From Chlorops oryzae (Eukaryota > Arthropoda > Insecta > Diptera > Chloropidae): 64,000 nucleotides of DNA. The stretch spans positions 30,195,176 through 30,259,175 of the forward strand of contig CM035807.1 of the NCBI GenBank assembly GCA_020466095.1, in the 5' to 3' direction. A model generated the notes under the pieces. It saw nothing but the letters and a program-made list of their open reading frames with translations. It did no database searches and was not told the origin of the DNA. Position numbers and translations under genes: made by a program. Below are positions 49,701 to 61,542 of this stretch, piece by piece. The number at the start of each line of letters is the position of its first letter. The first letter of the stretch is position 1.

Positions 49701-52700
49701 CCTTTTGAACATATTGAGGAAGAGAAACGAATTCATCAAAGTGATGCGATATATTCTAAAATAATATTCTCGGAATCAATGGAGTTTCCAAACGTACCTG
49801 AATCAAAATCATTTTTGAGAGTGAAAAATAATCTTCAGAGGTTTCTGCATCATTTCAATTGCTTTAGATCATTAGTCCTTGACCAAGGAGTAGTTTTTGC
49901 CACAGTCGATAATTGTGCTGAATTATACATACATACATAGGTACGATTATTGGAATTTCCAGGGACGAATCGAGGGTCCCTTAATGATATTAAGCGTATG
50001 AGTTTTTTGTTGAGCTAAGGTTTGATAGTTTTCCAAACGTAAGTAATGGGTATAGCCGACTGCGTGAAAGGTAATACTGAGAGGTATTTTTTTAAGAATA
50101 GCCTGAAAATGGCGTGAGAACGGGAAGAATACACTGAGGAAAATTAAATATTTTTTTTAGATTTGTTGTTTTATTAACTATCAGTCGTCGGCCTCCGTGG
50201 CGGGGTTGCTTGAGATGTCAACTTACGATACTAGAGGCTCTGGGTTCAACTCCCAGCTCGGTCGGGATGTTATTTATGTCGTTTTTATCTGTTTCTTTTC
50301 TTCTTTGTTTTCATATTTTTCGTGGTATCACAACGGGCTCATGTGGAGCCTAAGTGTGCCACCCTCAGCGGCGGACTGGGAGTCAAAGGGCCCACCGGGC
50401 GTTTGAAAAATGGGCCTCCGTTACCTAAGAAAAAAAAACCTAGCATTGATACACGCCTAATGACATGTCCCGTATAAAAAAAAAAAAAAAATAATAATAA
50501 TTACTCCATGAGTATAGATTCCAGATACAGCGCACTGGGGGCCCGGTGGGGTCAGTCTGCCCTGGTCACCCTTCATGGTGTTTTGGTGATTCAAAGTCGA
50601 GAATTTTTACCCGAAATCAGAAAAAAATTTACCTTAAAATAACCCTTTCAAAAAAAAAAACTTAATTATTTAGACTCATCCAACCGATTTGATGGCTGCG
50701 ACAAACAGTTCAAGTACTTCCAAACTGTATAAGTGCGAAAATGCTGAGCGTGTATTCCAAGCAATTAATCAATGCTGTCTGCGAGGAAGTTCAATTTCAC
50801 CGCGTCACGCGCTGATGAAATCTTCAAATTTGCCTTTCATTGACTAATCGAAAATCTCTTTTCATTATAGATCCGAATAATCGCGTTGCGCCACCAGATG
50901 TGCCAACAACTGCCGCCGGTGGCTATTCTATAACTCAGCAGCGCTTGGCCGAGATTCGTTCGAATTTCATGTATTGGTTCTTTGACCAGGATATGTTTGG
51001 CGGCCGCGGCGACTATCAGTTTGATATACACGCGTCGATAACTCAGATTCACAAGAATTTGAATTTCCAGTTGCCATTTTTCGGATTTCGCTTCAATTAC
51101 ACTCGAGTAAGCTCAGGAAAATGGAACACAGTCTTTCACCAAAAAAGAGAAAATTAACAAAAAATGTTTTCCTTTTCAGTTGTCCTTGAATGGTTATTTG
51201 GAGTTTTCGGATCCACCCGAATATCTAACGTATCCGCTCATATACCCAGTGAAAGATTGGCCCAAAAAGAATGATCCTTCGTTCATTGGAATATTTTTCT
51301 CGAAATGCCGCGTTGGAAGAATTTACCCAACCGATTTGGATCAACGCACACCTGGAGTCTATTTCCGGTAAGTAAAACGTTCGCTTTTAATATGAAAAGA
51401 TTTTCCAAAAGAGCGGTTAAATGCAACACAACATTTGCAACCATTTGAGTCCATAGAAATGATCAGCGTCACGAGCTTGAATTGGATTGTTACCTTATCA
51501 TTAAACACGTTCAACCAACAAACCATATGATTCAGAAACGAAGTTTAGTTGACTTTTTTCCAGCGCAGTAACAATAGATAGCTTACAAATAATTAGTTTT
51601 GAATTCCTCACGAGGTCTCAATGCACTTTTCCTATTTACTTTTGCCCTTTAAACAGTCCGCTGTGTATGCAAAATTTTCCATTCTTCGGTTGTTCCAAGT
51701 GCCGATCATTCCGTTTTTATCTATTTATATTCTGCAAAGTTCTCTTCTTGCAGTCTCCCCCTGATTCATTTTGTCAGCTCCGATACAATGGTTCATTGGG
51801 AAGCCAGTGTGTAAACTGAAACGAGTTTATTTTTCTAATGAGAGCCTCTGGCTAACTGAATGCAATGTAGTGGAAAAATAAACTCTCGTCATGTTTGCTG
51901 ACTAATGTCGCCTTTTCTCCATGTTAAAATGTAACTTGCATCTGACATTGATTAGTTAACCATATGAAAAATTCATTTCCTGTCTAAAGGACTGTTTGTT
52001 TTTAATTAACTCATCGAAATTGGATATTGATTGACATACTGTCAATCTGAGGAAATTTATTTTACCTTCTCTTAAATGTAGTTGAAATTATTTTAACTTT
52101 TTTGTTGTTCCTTATTATATAAAAAAGAGTGGAAAGTGGAGTGGAAAACTGTCGTGGGTTAATACCTTAAGTGGTTATTGCAGGTACTTTGAAGGAAGTG
52201 AACTTTATTTTGTAAAATCTTGAATCAAATTTTGTGTCATGTATTTAGCCTTAGACATACATATGTACATTAGGGTATCCCAAAAAATGTTTTTTTTTTC
52301 GAATTTCATAGTTGCACGTAAGGTTTTCGAAAGCTTATGGGTTAAAGTATTTTTGAGAAATTTTTCAGATTTTTTGTGCAAGATTTCGAGATAGCTCAGC
52401 GCCGATTTTCTCAAAAAGTCGTGCTTTTCTGAGTTTTTCGTGGAGACAGGTCCATAAGCAATGTTTTTCAATACATTTAGGCGCTAATCGGAGGAAAAGT
52501 ATCTAAGCTTTGTTTTCATGTACATAAACTTCAAAATATACTGACCATTTAGGCGTCATTAATTCCATTTTTTGTAAAGCAATTTGAGGGCGAATAAAAC
52601 GGGGCCTCATAATTTCTTAACTTTATATGAAAATGGTTAAAGTCATAATTCAATTTCAAAGAACGCGGAGTCCTCTTAAATTTGTTATAAGAAATTACCA

Positions 52701-55700
52701 TTTTAGTTTCGTAGCTCTAAAGCTATGTCCCATTATGATCCCAAAAACATTATAACAAAAAATCGTTGCATACTTCCAGGCTTAAAGTTGACATTTTCAT
52801 TACTTACATGATACACAATCTGTATTAAATAGAATCAAAATGACGATTTTTCATAGGCATTAATATTCGGCCCACGAAAAATTCAGAAAAGCAGTATTTT
52901 CTGGGAAAATCCACCTTCAGCTACCACAAACAATCAGAAAAAATTCTCAAAAATACTTTAACCCATAAGCTTTCGAAAAAATCGCGTTCAAGAAAACAAA
53001 AAATTTTTTTCGGACACCCCAATGTTCATACCCAGCAGAGAATTCAGAATCCATTACCAGATTCATCGATGAAGAATCGATGCATAGGTAATGCATTTGC
53101 ATTACTTTTTTCCTCCTACTATTCTAGATGTAATCCATTCCTAGTGTTGTAATACCTCATTCATGTTAGTTATAAATTTCATAAATTATTTTTGACAAAT
53201 CGTCAATATATGAATTTATGCCTACAGTAGTGTATGATTTTCTCTGGAAAGCACTAATTACGAATAGGATAAAGGGAATGCAAGAGTAAAGTCCTACAAG
53301 TAATGTAGCGCTGCTATAGCGGGTAATCTAGCTCGACTTGATTACCCCTTCGATGCAAGGTAATGCAGAAGGGAGTCGTTATCCCCTACCGCCTAGGAAT
53401 CAATGTTAAAATGTAATGCTGGTTTTATATGGCAGGTAATGGATTCTGGAATGTATGTTCATTACCTCAGAATCGATGAGCGATCAATGAAGAATGCATT
53501 ACGTTCGCTGCTGGGTAGGTTATCAATAGATCGATTTTGACTATTTCAGCTTAAATCTTTCACTTCTCTGTATTGATATTCTGACTCCATTTCCTCAAGA
53601 TGAGCGCCTAGAGAAAGTATCCTGTGGCCACAGCACAATAATTCGTTTAAAAATTCTCATCGATCCAAGAGGGGCGGAAATAAAGTTCTAGAAACCAGGA
53701 CCCTTTAAATTTAAATTAATTACAGTCGGATCTCTTTAGACCGTCCTTTTCTGTAACGTTTTTTTCCGCGCGAAGATTGCCAAGCTTCCACTCCCAATGA
53801 ATCGAGAAATTTTCCTTATAAAGGATTCGCTTTTCGACTTGTCTTCGAATTCCGTTTTACAGAGTTTTGATGGCATTAAAACAAAATTTCTTTTTGCATT
53901 TGTATTGAAAATTGGTAACTTCACCTTAAAACCAATCAGCCAAAGCGGAAAAGAACAAGCTCACTTCCAAGTCAGTACGAGCTCCTCTCTTCCAAATGAC
54001 TATTGAGTCATCTTTTGTTGTAGGCTAAATGGAATTTCCATGGAAAATGTCTCATATTCATTTACTTCGATAAGCAGACTTTTCATTTGTATCCTATTCA
54101 AAACATTTGCAAATACAAATGGAGACATGAGGATTACTAATGGCTGACAGCAAACCCATCTTGTGTGCTTATATTTCATTTTTATTTATTTTTCTTTTTA
54201 AGAAATGAAAGTTCGGTTGGAGACATGTTTCGTTTTGCGTGTTTCGTTCTTCTTTGCATTTCAACTTATGCGTGTGTGTGTTTATTTCTCTCCTTATTCG
54301 TTTCATTGACAGTGCTGAACGTGATCTGTACACGAGGACGGATAGATTCGGCGTGGAGGTCCGTGAACGCACCATGTGGGATATACGTGATGGCGTTGTC
54401 GGTGCTGACACATTCGTTCCCAAGCATGTCGTGATCGCTACATGGAAGAATGTTTCGTTTGCTGGTGGAATTGACAATTCCCTGTTTACGGTACGTTTTG
54501 ATGGATGATTTTATAAATTTATTTCCGTTTTCTGTTTTTTTGGCCTTAATCCTGAATCAACGAAAAAGACAGGCTCAGAAAAAGAGAAAAAAAAAAAAAA
54601 ATAAAGAGAAATGCAATGACATGAAAATTTGAGATTTTATTGTGCCTACAAATAATTCTAGGATATTCAATGTCAGTCTTCCATTTATTTATATTTTATT
54701 GTATTCGATTGAATTTTGGTTTAATCCTTTACTGCCTAATGTATTATATACGTGGATTTTTTTTATTTTATTAACCCTTCACTGCATAATAGGTACATTA
54801 TTTAAGTAGAAAAAATTGTTTCCCCAGTAAATGGATTTATTAACCCTTTACTGCATGGTATATTAAATAAATGGAAAATTTTTTTTCGGAATAAAATTTT
54901 ATTTATTAAAACAATCAGTGGGAAAAAATGGTTTTCCTAGTAAATGATTTGATTAATCCTTTTTTATCTGAAAATTTAAATAAGAGAAAAAGAGTTTTTT
55001 CGCAATAAATGGTGTGATTAAAATTATAAGAGCGGAAAAATTGCTCTTTCCAATAAATGTTTTTATTAACCCTTTATTGCATGACATATTAAACAAGTTA
55101 AAACAAATATTTTTTCGCATTGAATCGTATTTTTAGGGCTATAACACATGGTTTCCATTTTTTTTTTTTTTTTTTTTTGGTAGAAGCCATATTACATAAG
55201 GGTTCGTATGCGATAAAGGGTTAACGAAATCATTGATTGTTTATTTGAAAATTATAGCTAAAAAAAAATTCCGACAGCTTTTTAATTTCATTTATTTCTT
55301 TTTTTTGTATCTTTCATAGACCAATACTTTCCAAATGATTCTGGCAACTGATGAGGTCTTCACTTATGCTATTTTCAATTATGGTGTGTTAAATTGGTTA
55401 TCCCACACCGAAGCTGGTGGTGATACAACAAAAGGCGAAGGTGGCGTACCGGCATTCGTAAGTACCTAATTCGAAATTGGCATTTGTAACAGTATATCTT
55501 GACTGAATTTACGTAAGGTGAGGTAAGGTTAGGCTTGCTGCGACCATGAAGGGTGACAGACATCGGCTCCACATCGGCCCGTTGTGATACCACGAAAAAT
55601 GAGAAAACAAAAAAGAACAAAAACAGAAAAAACGACAAAACTAACATCCAATTTTATCTCTTTTAATCTCTGCATTCGTTGAAAAACCCGTTCTCCTTTC

Positions 55701-58700
55701 AGGTCGGTTTTAATGCTGGCAATGGAACCCAATCCTACGAGTACAAGCCCTACAGTCAGAGCATGGTGATACGGGATTTAACAGGTCGTGGTTGGGCTAA
55801 TGGTTTCCCAGGACGGCATATATTCCGTATTGACGAAAAGATTTTGATCGGATCGTGCAATAAAGATATCGGTGGGCACTAATTCAATATATATAAACTT
55901 AATATATTTTATGTAAAATGACAATTTTTTCTTTTAATAAAAAATTTTCCTTTTTCTTTCTATGCAACTGCAATAACATTTCTTTTTAATTTTCTGTTTC
56001 TTTTTTTTATGGTATTTTTCCATTTATGTTTTGGTCCAATGCTATATTTTTCTTGTTATTTGTACAGACGCTGCGCTATTGCCATTGACCTTTGCACCGG
56101 AATACGGTAATATGCTGGGTGGCACTATTGTCAATATAACTGGTCCCTGTTTCGATCCCAATATCCGTGTTACATGCCACTTCGATACGGAGGAGGTTTT
56201 GGGTCATTACGTCGACAGGAATCGTGTGATTTGTGTGCAGCCATTTTTGAAAGCCGAAGGTTATATACGCTTCCAGATTTCGGTGGGCAATCAACGTTTT
56301 AAGTGGCGCGGCAAATATTTCGTGGGTAAGTTCAAAAGCAGGTAAAGTGCTGGAAAATTTTCACTTCAAAAAGAAATTTTAACCTTCAGAAACACCCGAG
56401 GCTGCGATAGAGAAAATCTTTTTCGAAACCGAAGATGTACATAAGAAGGCACCCAAGGAGATACGCATCAATTGGAATCGATATAATTTGACGACAAATT
56501 TAAACGCGAATGTCATGATCTCCCTTTGGGGATATCGTGAAACGACCATTAAGTAAGACATTGATTGGGATTTAAGGGTTTTTTCGGGGCTAAAATCTTA
56601 TTTCTTATAGACCGCAATTGGAGTATATTGATGTGCTGGAGCCTGGAATGACAAATACCGGGCAATATGTTATATCACCGCAGAATTATGTTAATCGGAA
56701 CAACATGAATAATGACCTGCAATTTGGCTTTATACAAATCAATTTGACAGATCCACAACAATATTCCGGCTCACAAATAAGTCCGTAAGTTACAGATATA
56801 TTTCATACCTAAATACTCCGTATTCACGCTTCACTTTTTTAATAAATGTGATGCAATAAAATTGAAAAGAAGGACTTATAAAATACCAATTACCGTTGCG
56901 ATTACAACGCAGTTTTGCACAGGAATTCTACTTAATACAAGTAATTAACGTTATCGTCATTATTCTGTCATAAATATATAGCAACAAGAACTTAATATAC
57001 ATATATATTTTTTTAATGGAGTTAGCCATTATTTTAAAAACGGCAATATCTCAAAAACTAGAGCCAATCTAAAAAAACGATTGATGGGACTGAATTCAGC
57101 ACCCCGCAAATATGTTTACCAGATTTGTCACCATGTTGTGGGTAAAAAAAATGTAATTAAACAGAGTAATTAATCAAATTGAGCCCTAAAAGTATGCATA
57201 TTAATTTTTAACGTGTGGATCTTAGTTGCGGCCTTACATGATCCTTTAAAGGGTATTACCGAATGTGACCCTCAGAAAAGAATAAAACATTCTAGGAAGC
57301 GATTTTTAGGTTCCTATCATGAAGTGTCCTTGAGAAAGCCTTTTTTGTTATCCATTTTTCCAAATTTTATATCTCAGAAACTAACGAAGATACAAAGATG
57401 AAACAAACGTTGTCTGATTGCTAATATAATAGGGAATAAATTAATTTTTTTTTTTAATTTTACACTGAGAAAAATTTTTCCACAATAACGCAAAAATTGA
57501 ATACTTACTTTTTTTAAGTTTTTGCGCCACTGTCTAACTATTTTTAATAAAAAATACCTCTGGGTATTGCCTTTCATTAAAAAATATTTCATTAAAATCG
57601 AAAGGTTACTCTTTGAGATAAATAGAAAAACGGTAGTGTATGTACCTATAGATGCTCCCAGTACTAATATCAAGTACAAATTTGCGAAAAATGGTAGAAA
57701 AACAAAACACTTATTCGTTCAATCAAGCGCAACTAAGTCTCATTCACACTCTAAGAATTTTTTGGCTGTTTTTCCCGTGTTAATTGCTTTTCGAAACAGT
57801 ATTGAAAATCGAAAAAAAAAATCGATGAAATAAGATAATAGGGGTCTTCCCTTGAACGTGAAAAAAATCGAAAAAGGGAAAAATGTAAAATTTTTCATAC
57901 CAAATTTCGTTCATTTATTTGTAGGCCTTCCTCATTTACGAGTTTTAGAAGTTTTCGAGGCAAATACTCGTTTAAGGGAAGACCCCTAATATCATATCCT
58001 GATCTAGGGAATTAAAACTCTCACAGGTTCATTATGAATATATGCAGTGTGAACGGAGCCTTAAGAATGTCAATTTAAATTGTACAAGCTTCGCAATATT
58101 TCTTTCATTTTCGATTATCCATTCCTTCTATGTGTGTTAGCTTATATGTATGTATATGTCCTTTGACGCGTGCAAACTGATGCGAGGGTATCCCTGTATA
58201 TGTGTGTTTGGGGAAAACAACATTTTTAATCATCCTTCCAGTTTGTTTTTTTTTTTTTTTTTTGAGTAAAAACAACTCTTTTTCTGCTTTTTGTTGTCCT
58301 CTCTAGTGTACTGTGGTCGAGGCCGATTCCACTGGGTTGGTATTTTAGGGCGCAATGGGAGCGAAAGCACGGGCTGCGTTGGCCACGAGCTCTCTGCGAT
58401 AACTGGCTTCGTACAGACAGATATTTAAGGTGAGTGGACCTGTGTCTGCATTCAGTGCTTTGCTGCTTGCAATTTATAGGCAATATGCTCCGGCAAGCTC
58501 AAAATGGCGTTGCGAGCTGTGTGCTATTTATTGCAATTAAGAAGAGCAGCAGCAGCAGCGTCAGTAAGGGAAATGTACGCTAATTAAAGTTGTTCGGCGA
58601 GCTACTTTCCATTCGGAGGCATTTAATTAAAAGCACAAAATACCGACAGTTGATTTGAGAAACCATTCAGCCGAAATCTCTTATCAAGTGCCTTTTGAAA

Positions 58701-61542
58701 TCGTATGTCACTTTTAGGAACTTTGCCGCTGATTTGCCTGTTGTGTCCCTGCACGCTGGAGCAGGCCCTCTATGATAAAGGACGTTTCCGGCCCGACTGG
58801 GATTGTGACAAGGACTCGAATCCGACTTGCTTGAGGCAAAAGGGTGCGATACATTGTGTTGTCAGTGGAACGCCAGTGTAAGTAAGGGCAGAACGGAAAG
58901 CCGAAATTTTCGGTTAAATGAACGACGATAGATAAGAGATCAAAATTTGTCAATTCAATTTCGATTATCCTTTTAGGGCTGAAGGTGCTGGTCAGCAATG
59001 TTGCTATGATCGTTATGGTTGGCTTATGTTGACTTACGACCAGCAATGGGGTTCACGTCCACGTCGTAATCATAATCTCGGCAAGATGCCATGGAATGAG
59101 GCTGGAAAGGTTCCGACACTTTCGCATTGGTTCCACGATGTACGGCCGTTCTATTCGTGTTGTTACTGGCAGCATGAGCAAGCTGTCGGCTGTGAGACCT
59201 ACCGTTTCGAACGTCGTCCGTCGCAGGACTGTGTAGCGTATCAGGCGCCAGGAGTTGCCGGTGTTTTCGGCGACCCGCATTTCATCACTTTCGATGGGAC
59301 GCAGTACACATTCAATGGCATGGGTGAATTCGTTCTAGCCCGCAGTATTGACCAGACGCAACGTTTCGAGGTGCAGGGCCGTTTCGAACAGGTCCCCAAG
59401 AATCAGCATGGCCAAGTGATGGCAACACAACTGACCGCAATGGCAATGCGTGGCAACACGACGACAACAATCGAAGTGCGCTTGCGACCGCTGCATGCTC
59501 GTTGGCGTTATCGTCTCGATATTCTGGCTGACGGTAATCGCATCTATTTCGATCGTGAGAGCTTAAAGTTCCAGCATTTCGACGGAGTGACCGTGTACAC
59601 ACCAACATATTTGCTAAATCAGTCGCAGGTGGTTGTATGTTCGATGCTGGCATCGGTGTTGAAGTCGTCGAGAACGAAGGCTACATGACTGGTAGAGTAT
59701 ACTTACCCTGGCAGTTTATAGTGAGTATCCTTTTGGGTGTCCTATTGTCATTTTGGGACTAGTTACAAAATGGTTTTTTTTTTTTTTTTGCTTAGAATAA
59801 AACCGTTGGATTGTTTGGAAACTGGAGCTTTAATGCTTTAGATGATTTTGCCCTTCCGAATGGTCAAGTGGTGAATCTGAACCTGAATAGCTTCCAACAA
59901 ATACACAATGACTTTGGAATGAAGTGGATGCTAGCCGATCGAGATTTACCCGGCGTTGGAGCTGCACTATTCACACGGGAATACGGACGCACAGCTTCCT
60001 ATTATTCGAATGCCTCCTTTGTGCCGAACTACGTTCGAGATCCGTGGGATTTCCTGCCCTCGAATCGGTCGTATGACGTTGAGAGAGCAGTCGAGCTTTG
60101 CGGCGAGAGCTATCAATGTCGATACGATTACGGTATGACACTCAATCGGGATCTGGCGCATTTCACAAAGAACTACTACGATAGCTTGGTGAACATAAGG
60201 GCATTGAATTCCAAGTGAGTGAAAGATGAAAAAATCTCCTAAAGCTGTGAAAAGCTTGTCATAAAAATAAAAAACATCTTCTCTGCTTTTTAGGACGATA
60301 GTCTCTTGTGGAGTCCTGGAAACCCCACGTTTCGGACGTAAGCTAAGCTTTAATTTTCAGCCAGGTGCCAAGGTCGCTTTCGAGTGCAACGAAGGATTCG
60401 TTCTTGTTGGCGATCAAAGAAGAGAGTGTCTCGCCAACGGACTGTGGAATATGCCGCAATACGGTTACACAGAATGCCTACGTAAGTCATCCGAGGTCTT
60501 GAGATATTTTCTTTCCGACAGTTTAAGCATTGAATAAGAGTATTAAAGAAGAAATAGAAGAAGATTTTAATATCGTCACTATATGTCTTGGTCCGCAGGT
60601 GAGGTCTTCTACACTCGCCGCGTTGCGTTCATAGCAATTGGCATTATCATCGCTGTTATACTACCACTAATGTTATGTATTATTTGCGGTGTCTACCGCT
60701 TTCGTCAGAAACAACTGAAGGAGGATCCGACATGGCAGATGACCTTACCACGTTCGCGCGCCTCGTCCCGTACGAATTTGCGACAGTTGAGCGGACCGGA
60801 TGACGATAGCGACACCGATGCCACGGGTACAATGAAAAAAAGTAGGTCATATGATAAAGTATATCGCACTCACGAACCACTACCAGGCAAACCCGAAATT
60901 AAATTTCCAGCAAAAAAATGGGATCTGGATGACGAAGAAGTGACCTCGTCCGAAGGTAGTGAAAATAAAGATACAAGAGTAGCTAAGGATATTCAATACA
61001 TTAATACAGCAGGTGATAAACCGAAGCAATTGGGCCGGCGATCATTGCGATCAACATCGGGCACCGATCAGGATCAAGATCGTGATGAAAATGAAGATGG
61101 AACTGCCATTGATGGTGATGACGATGATGATGACGACGTTGAACGAAGTCGTCGTCCTGCAGCGCCTCCTGAAGATCAACGTGACGCAGTCCGACCGTTG
61201 CAGCAACAATATAGTCCAACGTTCAGCGGAGCAGACAGTCGAAATAGTGCCGCGAGTTCAATGAACTATCAACCGAATGCCAATGCACAGAATCGCTTCG
61301 GCGGAGTGCCCGTCTTGCCGAACAATACACAATTCTTTAATCGTCCACCGTCGGGAATACAACAAGCTCAGGTAGTGTCGCCCACAGCAACCGCAATACC
61401 ATTGCGTCCAGCTCCATATCTGGCAATGCAAAAGAATACCCCCAATGCTCCACCGCCACAGCTAACCCAAGAAAGCGGCTTACCGTCACCGCCACAAGCC
61501 GCCTCGCCAACGGGATCAATTCAAAGGTCTACAGAGGTCTAA
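43796..61542 (+). CDS. mesh: Mesh, transmembrane smooth septate junction protein
   Basis: Fifteen exons: 43796..44256, 50871..51106, 51180..51367, 54313..54490, 55320..55457, 55703..55871, 56068..56325, 56390..56552, 56611..56784, 58307..58429, 58718..58877, 58977..59720, 59796..60214, 60294..60481, 60599..61542; 1513 aa after three one-base corrections. Exon 1 has the signal peptide [21 protein letters not shown] and ends NGYNWG|. Exons 2-6 form a NIDO domain ([24 protein letters not shown]). Exon 7 is IPT/TIG-like, exons 10-12 an AMOP domain, and exon 12 a VWD domain ([13 protein letters not shown]). Exon 14 is a sushi domain, and exon 15 holds one membrane helix (about residues 1208-1230) and an acidic, Pro/Gln-rich cytoplasmic tail. 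Mesh organises smooth septate junctions in gut and Malpighian tubules with Ssk and Tsp2A. Frameshifts: extra A at 43958-43963, extra T near 58732-58734, missing base near 59637. An AATAAA is at 62015. Confidence 0.95.
45276..45684. mobile_element. hAT-type MITE, CAGAGCCGTA ends
   Basis: Ends CAGAGCCGTAGCG and CTAGTTACGGCTCTG. A perfect 8-bp duplication GTAGGATG lies at 45268-45275 and 45685-45692. Subterminal GGGGGCCC blocks mirror each other. Length is 409 bp. Confidence 0.88.
46915..47345 (+). repeat. Degenerate mini-me-like fragment
   Basis: AACAAGTAAGGGTGTTATAG, a CCACACCCACTTTTCCAATG block and a short GACAGACAGATCGACAG tract keep the order of the better-preserved mini-me-like elements. 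No clean ends. Confidence 0.35.
47812..48050. mobile_element. hAT-type MITE, CAGGGATGCCC ends
   Basis: Perfect inverted ends CAGGGATGCCC and GGGCATCCCTG. A perfect 8-bp duplication CTTATGGG lies at 47804-47811 and 48051-48058. Length is 239 bp. Confidence 0.9.
48309..49508 (-). CDS. Intronless 399-aa ORF nested antisense in mesh intron 1, unrecognised
   Basis: It starts at a true ATG (49506-49508), [17 protein letters not shown], and runs 399 codons to TAA. The product is acidic near the N-terminus ([13 protein letters not shown]), Asn-rich at about residues 77-90, Ser-rich at about 125-140 ([13 protein letters not shown]) and ends [16 protein letters not shown]. No signal peptide, membrane helix or zinc finger is visible. 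A helical stretch [17 protein letters not shown] at about 150-167 may be folded; the rest looks disordered. Its length in this AT-rich DNA and its biased composition support a real gene, perhaps a rapidly evolving or maternal/testis one. I do not recognise a family. It is nested wholly in the intron on the opposite strand. Confidence 0.65.
   Translation of the reverse strand: MNVTAFNFGFYNYNVYGQLQDDACSMDFSDDEADEDANNTMNYIETPKLFTSTPNWNSVDPSKTIKTNLQVQSDIIPNNSNNNNSNNDTTHNNQLQSPEKYQISRAIANRAESDAHNETHYRTNYSVSSPSLSSPSSSQGQFSKLFFDTQKLWSHELREKALQMAKRNSASSDGSSIASRHQMEEEFLQKLEGIMTPNCDGDAGSTTSIDHQKNNHPNNEEEISTSFGIQDKIIFFNGISNENSETKEAFRNSKKFIELLKTTKNSTDATLTKAMASQMFDVPKKPMSYDIDNPIESSCSFFQPSAVNTMKSLESCPENSIATTYLPLPKTFEELSVRRASMRGKISIEKTTRPTISRQNPNTVCGTKPHMHSMMEDLSLVMPVRFRIAEYECRIKCQK
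50190..50584 (+). mobile_element. tRNA-derived SINE (copy 2), interrupted
   Basis: The head GGCCTCCGTGGCGGGG, GGGTTCAACTCCCAG and the body TTCGTGGTATCACAACGGG..GAGCCTAAGTGTGCCACCCT parallel the copy at 14649. The element resumes as GTCACCCTTCATGG after a hAT MITE at 50366-50564. Confidence 0.75.
50366..50564. mobile_element. hAT-type MITE inserted in a SINE
   Basis: Ends CAGCGGCGGACTGGGA and GTCAGTCTGCCCTG, with mirrored GGGCCCACCGGGC and GCCCGGTGGGG. Target duplication GCCACCCT/GTCACCCT, 7 of 8 bases. Length is 199 bp. Confidence 0.82.
52267..53025. mobile_element. Long-TIR element
   Basis: ACATTAGGGTATCCCAAAAAA mirrors GGACACCCCAATGT, and the inner block CGAAAGCTTATGGGTTAAAG plus TATTTTTGAG mirrors its partner, giving TIRs over 100 bp. 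Length is 759 bp, without a transposase frame. It lies in mesh intron 3. Confidence 0.75.
53031..53515. mobile_element. TA-target MITE, CCCAGCAG ends
   Basis: Ends CCCAGCAGAGAATTC and GTTCGCTGCTGGG are flanked by TA on both sides. GGTAATGC/GCATTACC-type motifs recur throughout the interior. It begins only five bases after the preceding element. Confidence 0.7.
54720..55222. repeat. Degenerate tandem repeat, TTAACCCTTTACTGCAT units
   Basis: The motif TAA(C/T)CCTTTACTGCATR recurs at about 54722, 54772, 54841, 54955 and 55068, each followed by TATTAAAYAAG-type sequence and a poly-A/T block. Units of 70-115 bp form a decayed minisatellite in mesh intron 4. Confidence 0.65.
55514..55652 (-). mobile_element. 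tRNA-derived SINE (copy 3), 5'-truncated
   Basis: Read in reverse it has TTTTTCGTGGTATCACAACGG, a GAGCC(G)ATGT block, GTCACCCTTCATGGTCGCAGC and the AGCCTAACCTTACC tail, like the other two copies, but lacks the tRNA head. It lies in mesh intron 5. Confidence 0.7.
57839..57990. repeat. Small TIR MITE, GGGGTCTTCCCTT ends
   Basis: TAGGGGTCTTCCCTTGAACG at 57839 mirrors CGTTTAAGGGAAGACCCCTA. Length is about 150 bp, in mesh intron 9. The rest of that intron (56785-58306) is AT-rich, with no coding sequence seen. Confidence 0.65.

Larger units (their letters stand above)
44257..50870 (+). other. Mesh intron 1 (6.6 kb)
   Basis: The donor is GTTAGT at 44257 and the acceptor CATTATAG ends at 50870. 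It contains a hAT MITE (45276-45684), a degenerate mini-me-like fragment (46915-47345), another hAT MITE (47812-48050), an antisense intronless ORF (48309-49508), and a SINE interrupted by a hAT MITE (50190-50584). GGCTTGGGCG flanked by ATTTCGAC/TTGTCGAC recurs at 44660 and 44960. Confidence 0.75.

Noticed and set aside
53736..54006. Overlapping ORFs on both strands in mesh intron 3
   Set aside because: Short, no conserved motif, no flanking splice phase fitting Mesh.
60680..61519. Antisense ORFs rich in His or hydrophobic residues
   Set aside because: Shadows of the mesh cytoplasmic-tail exon, caused by GAT/GAC and CAA codon runs.
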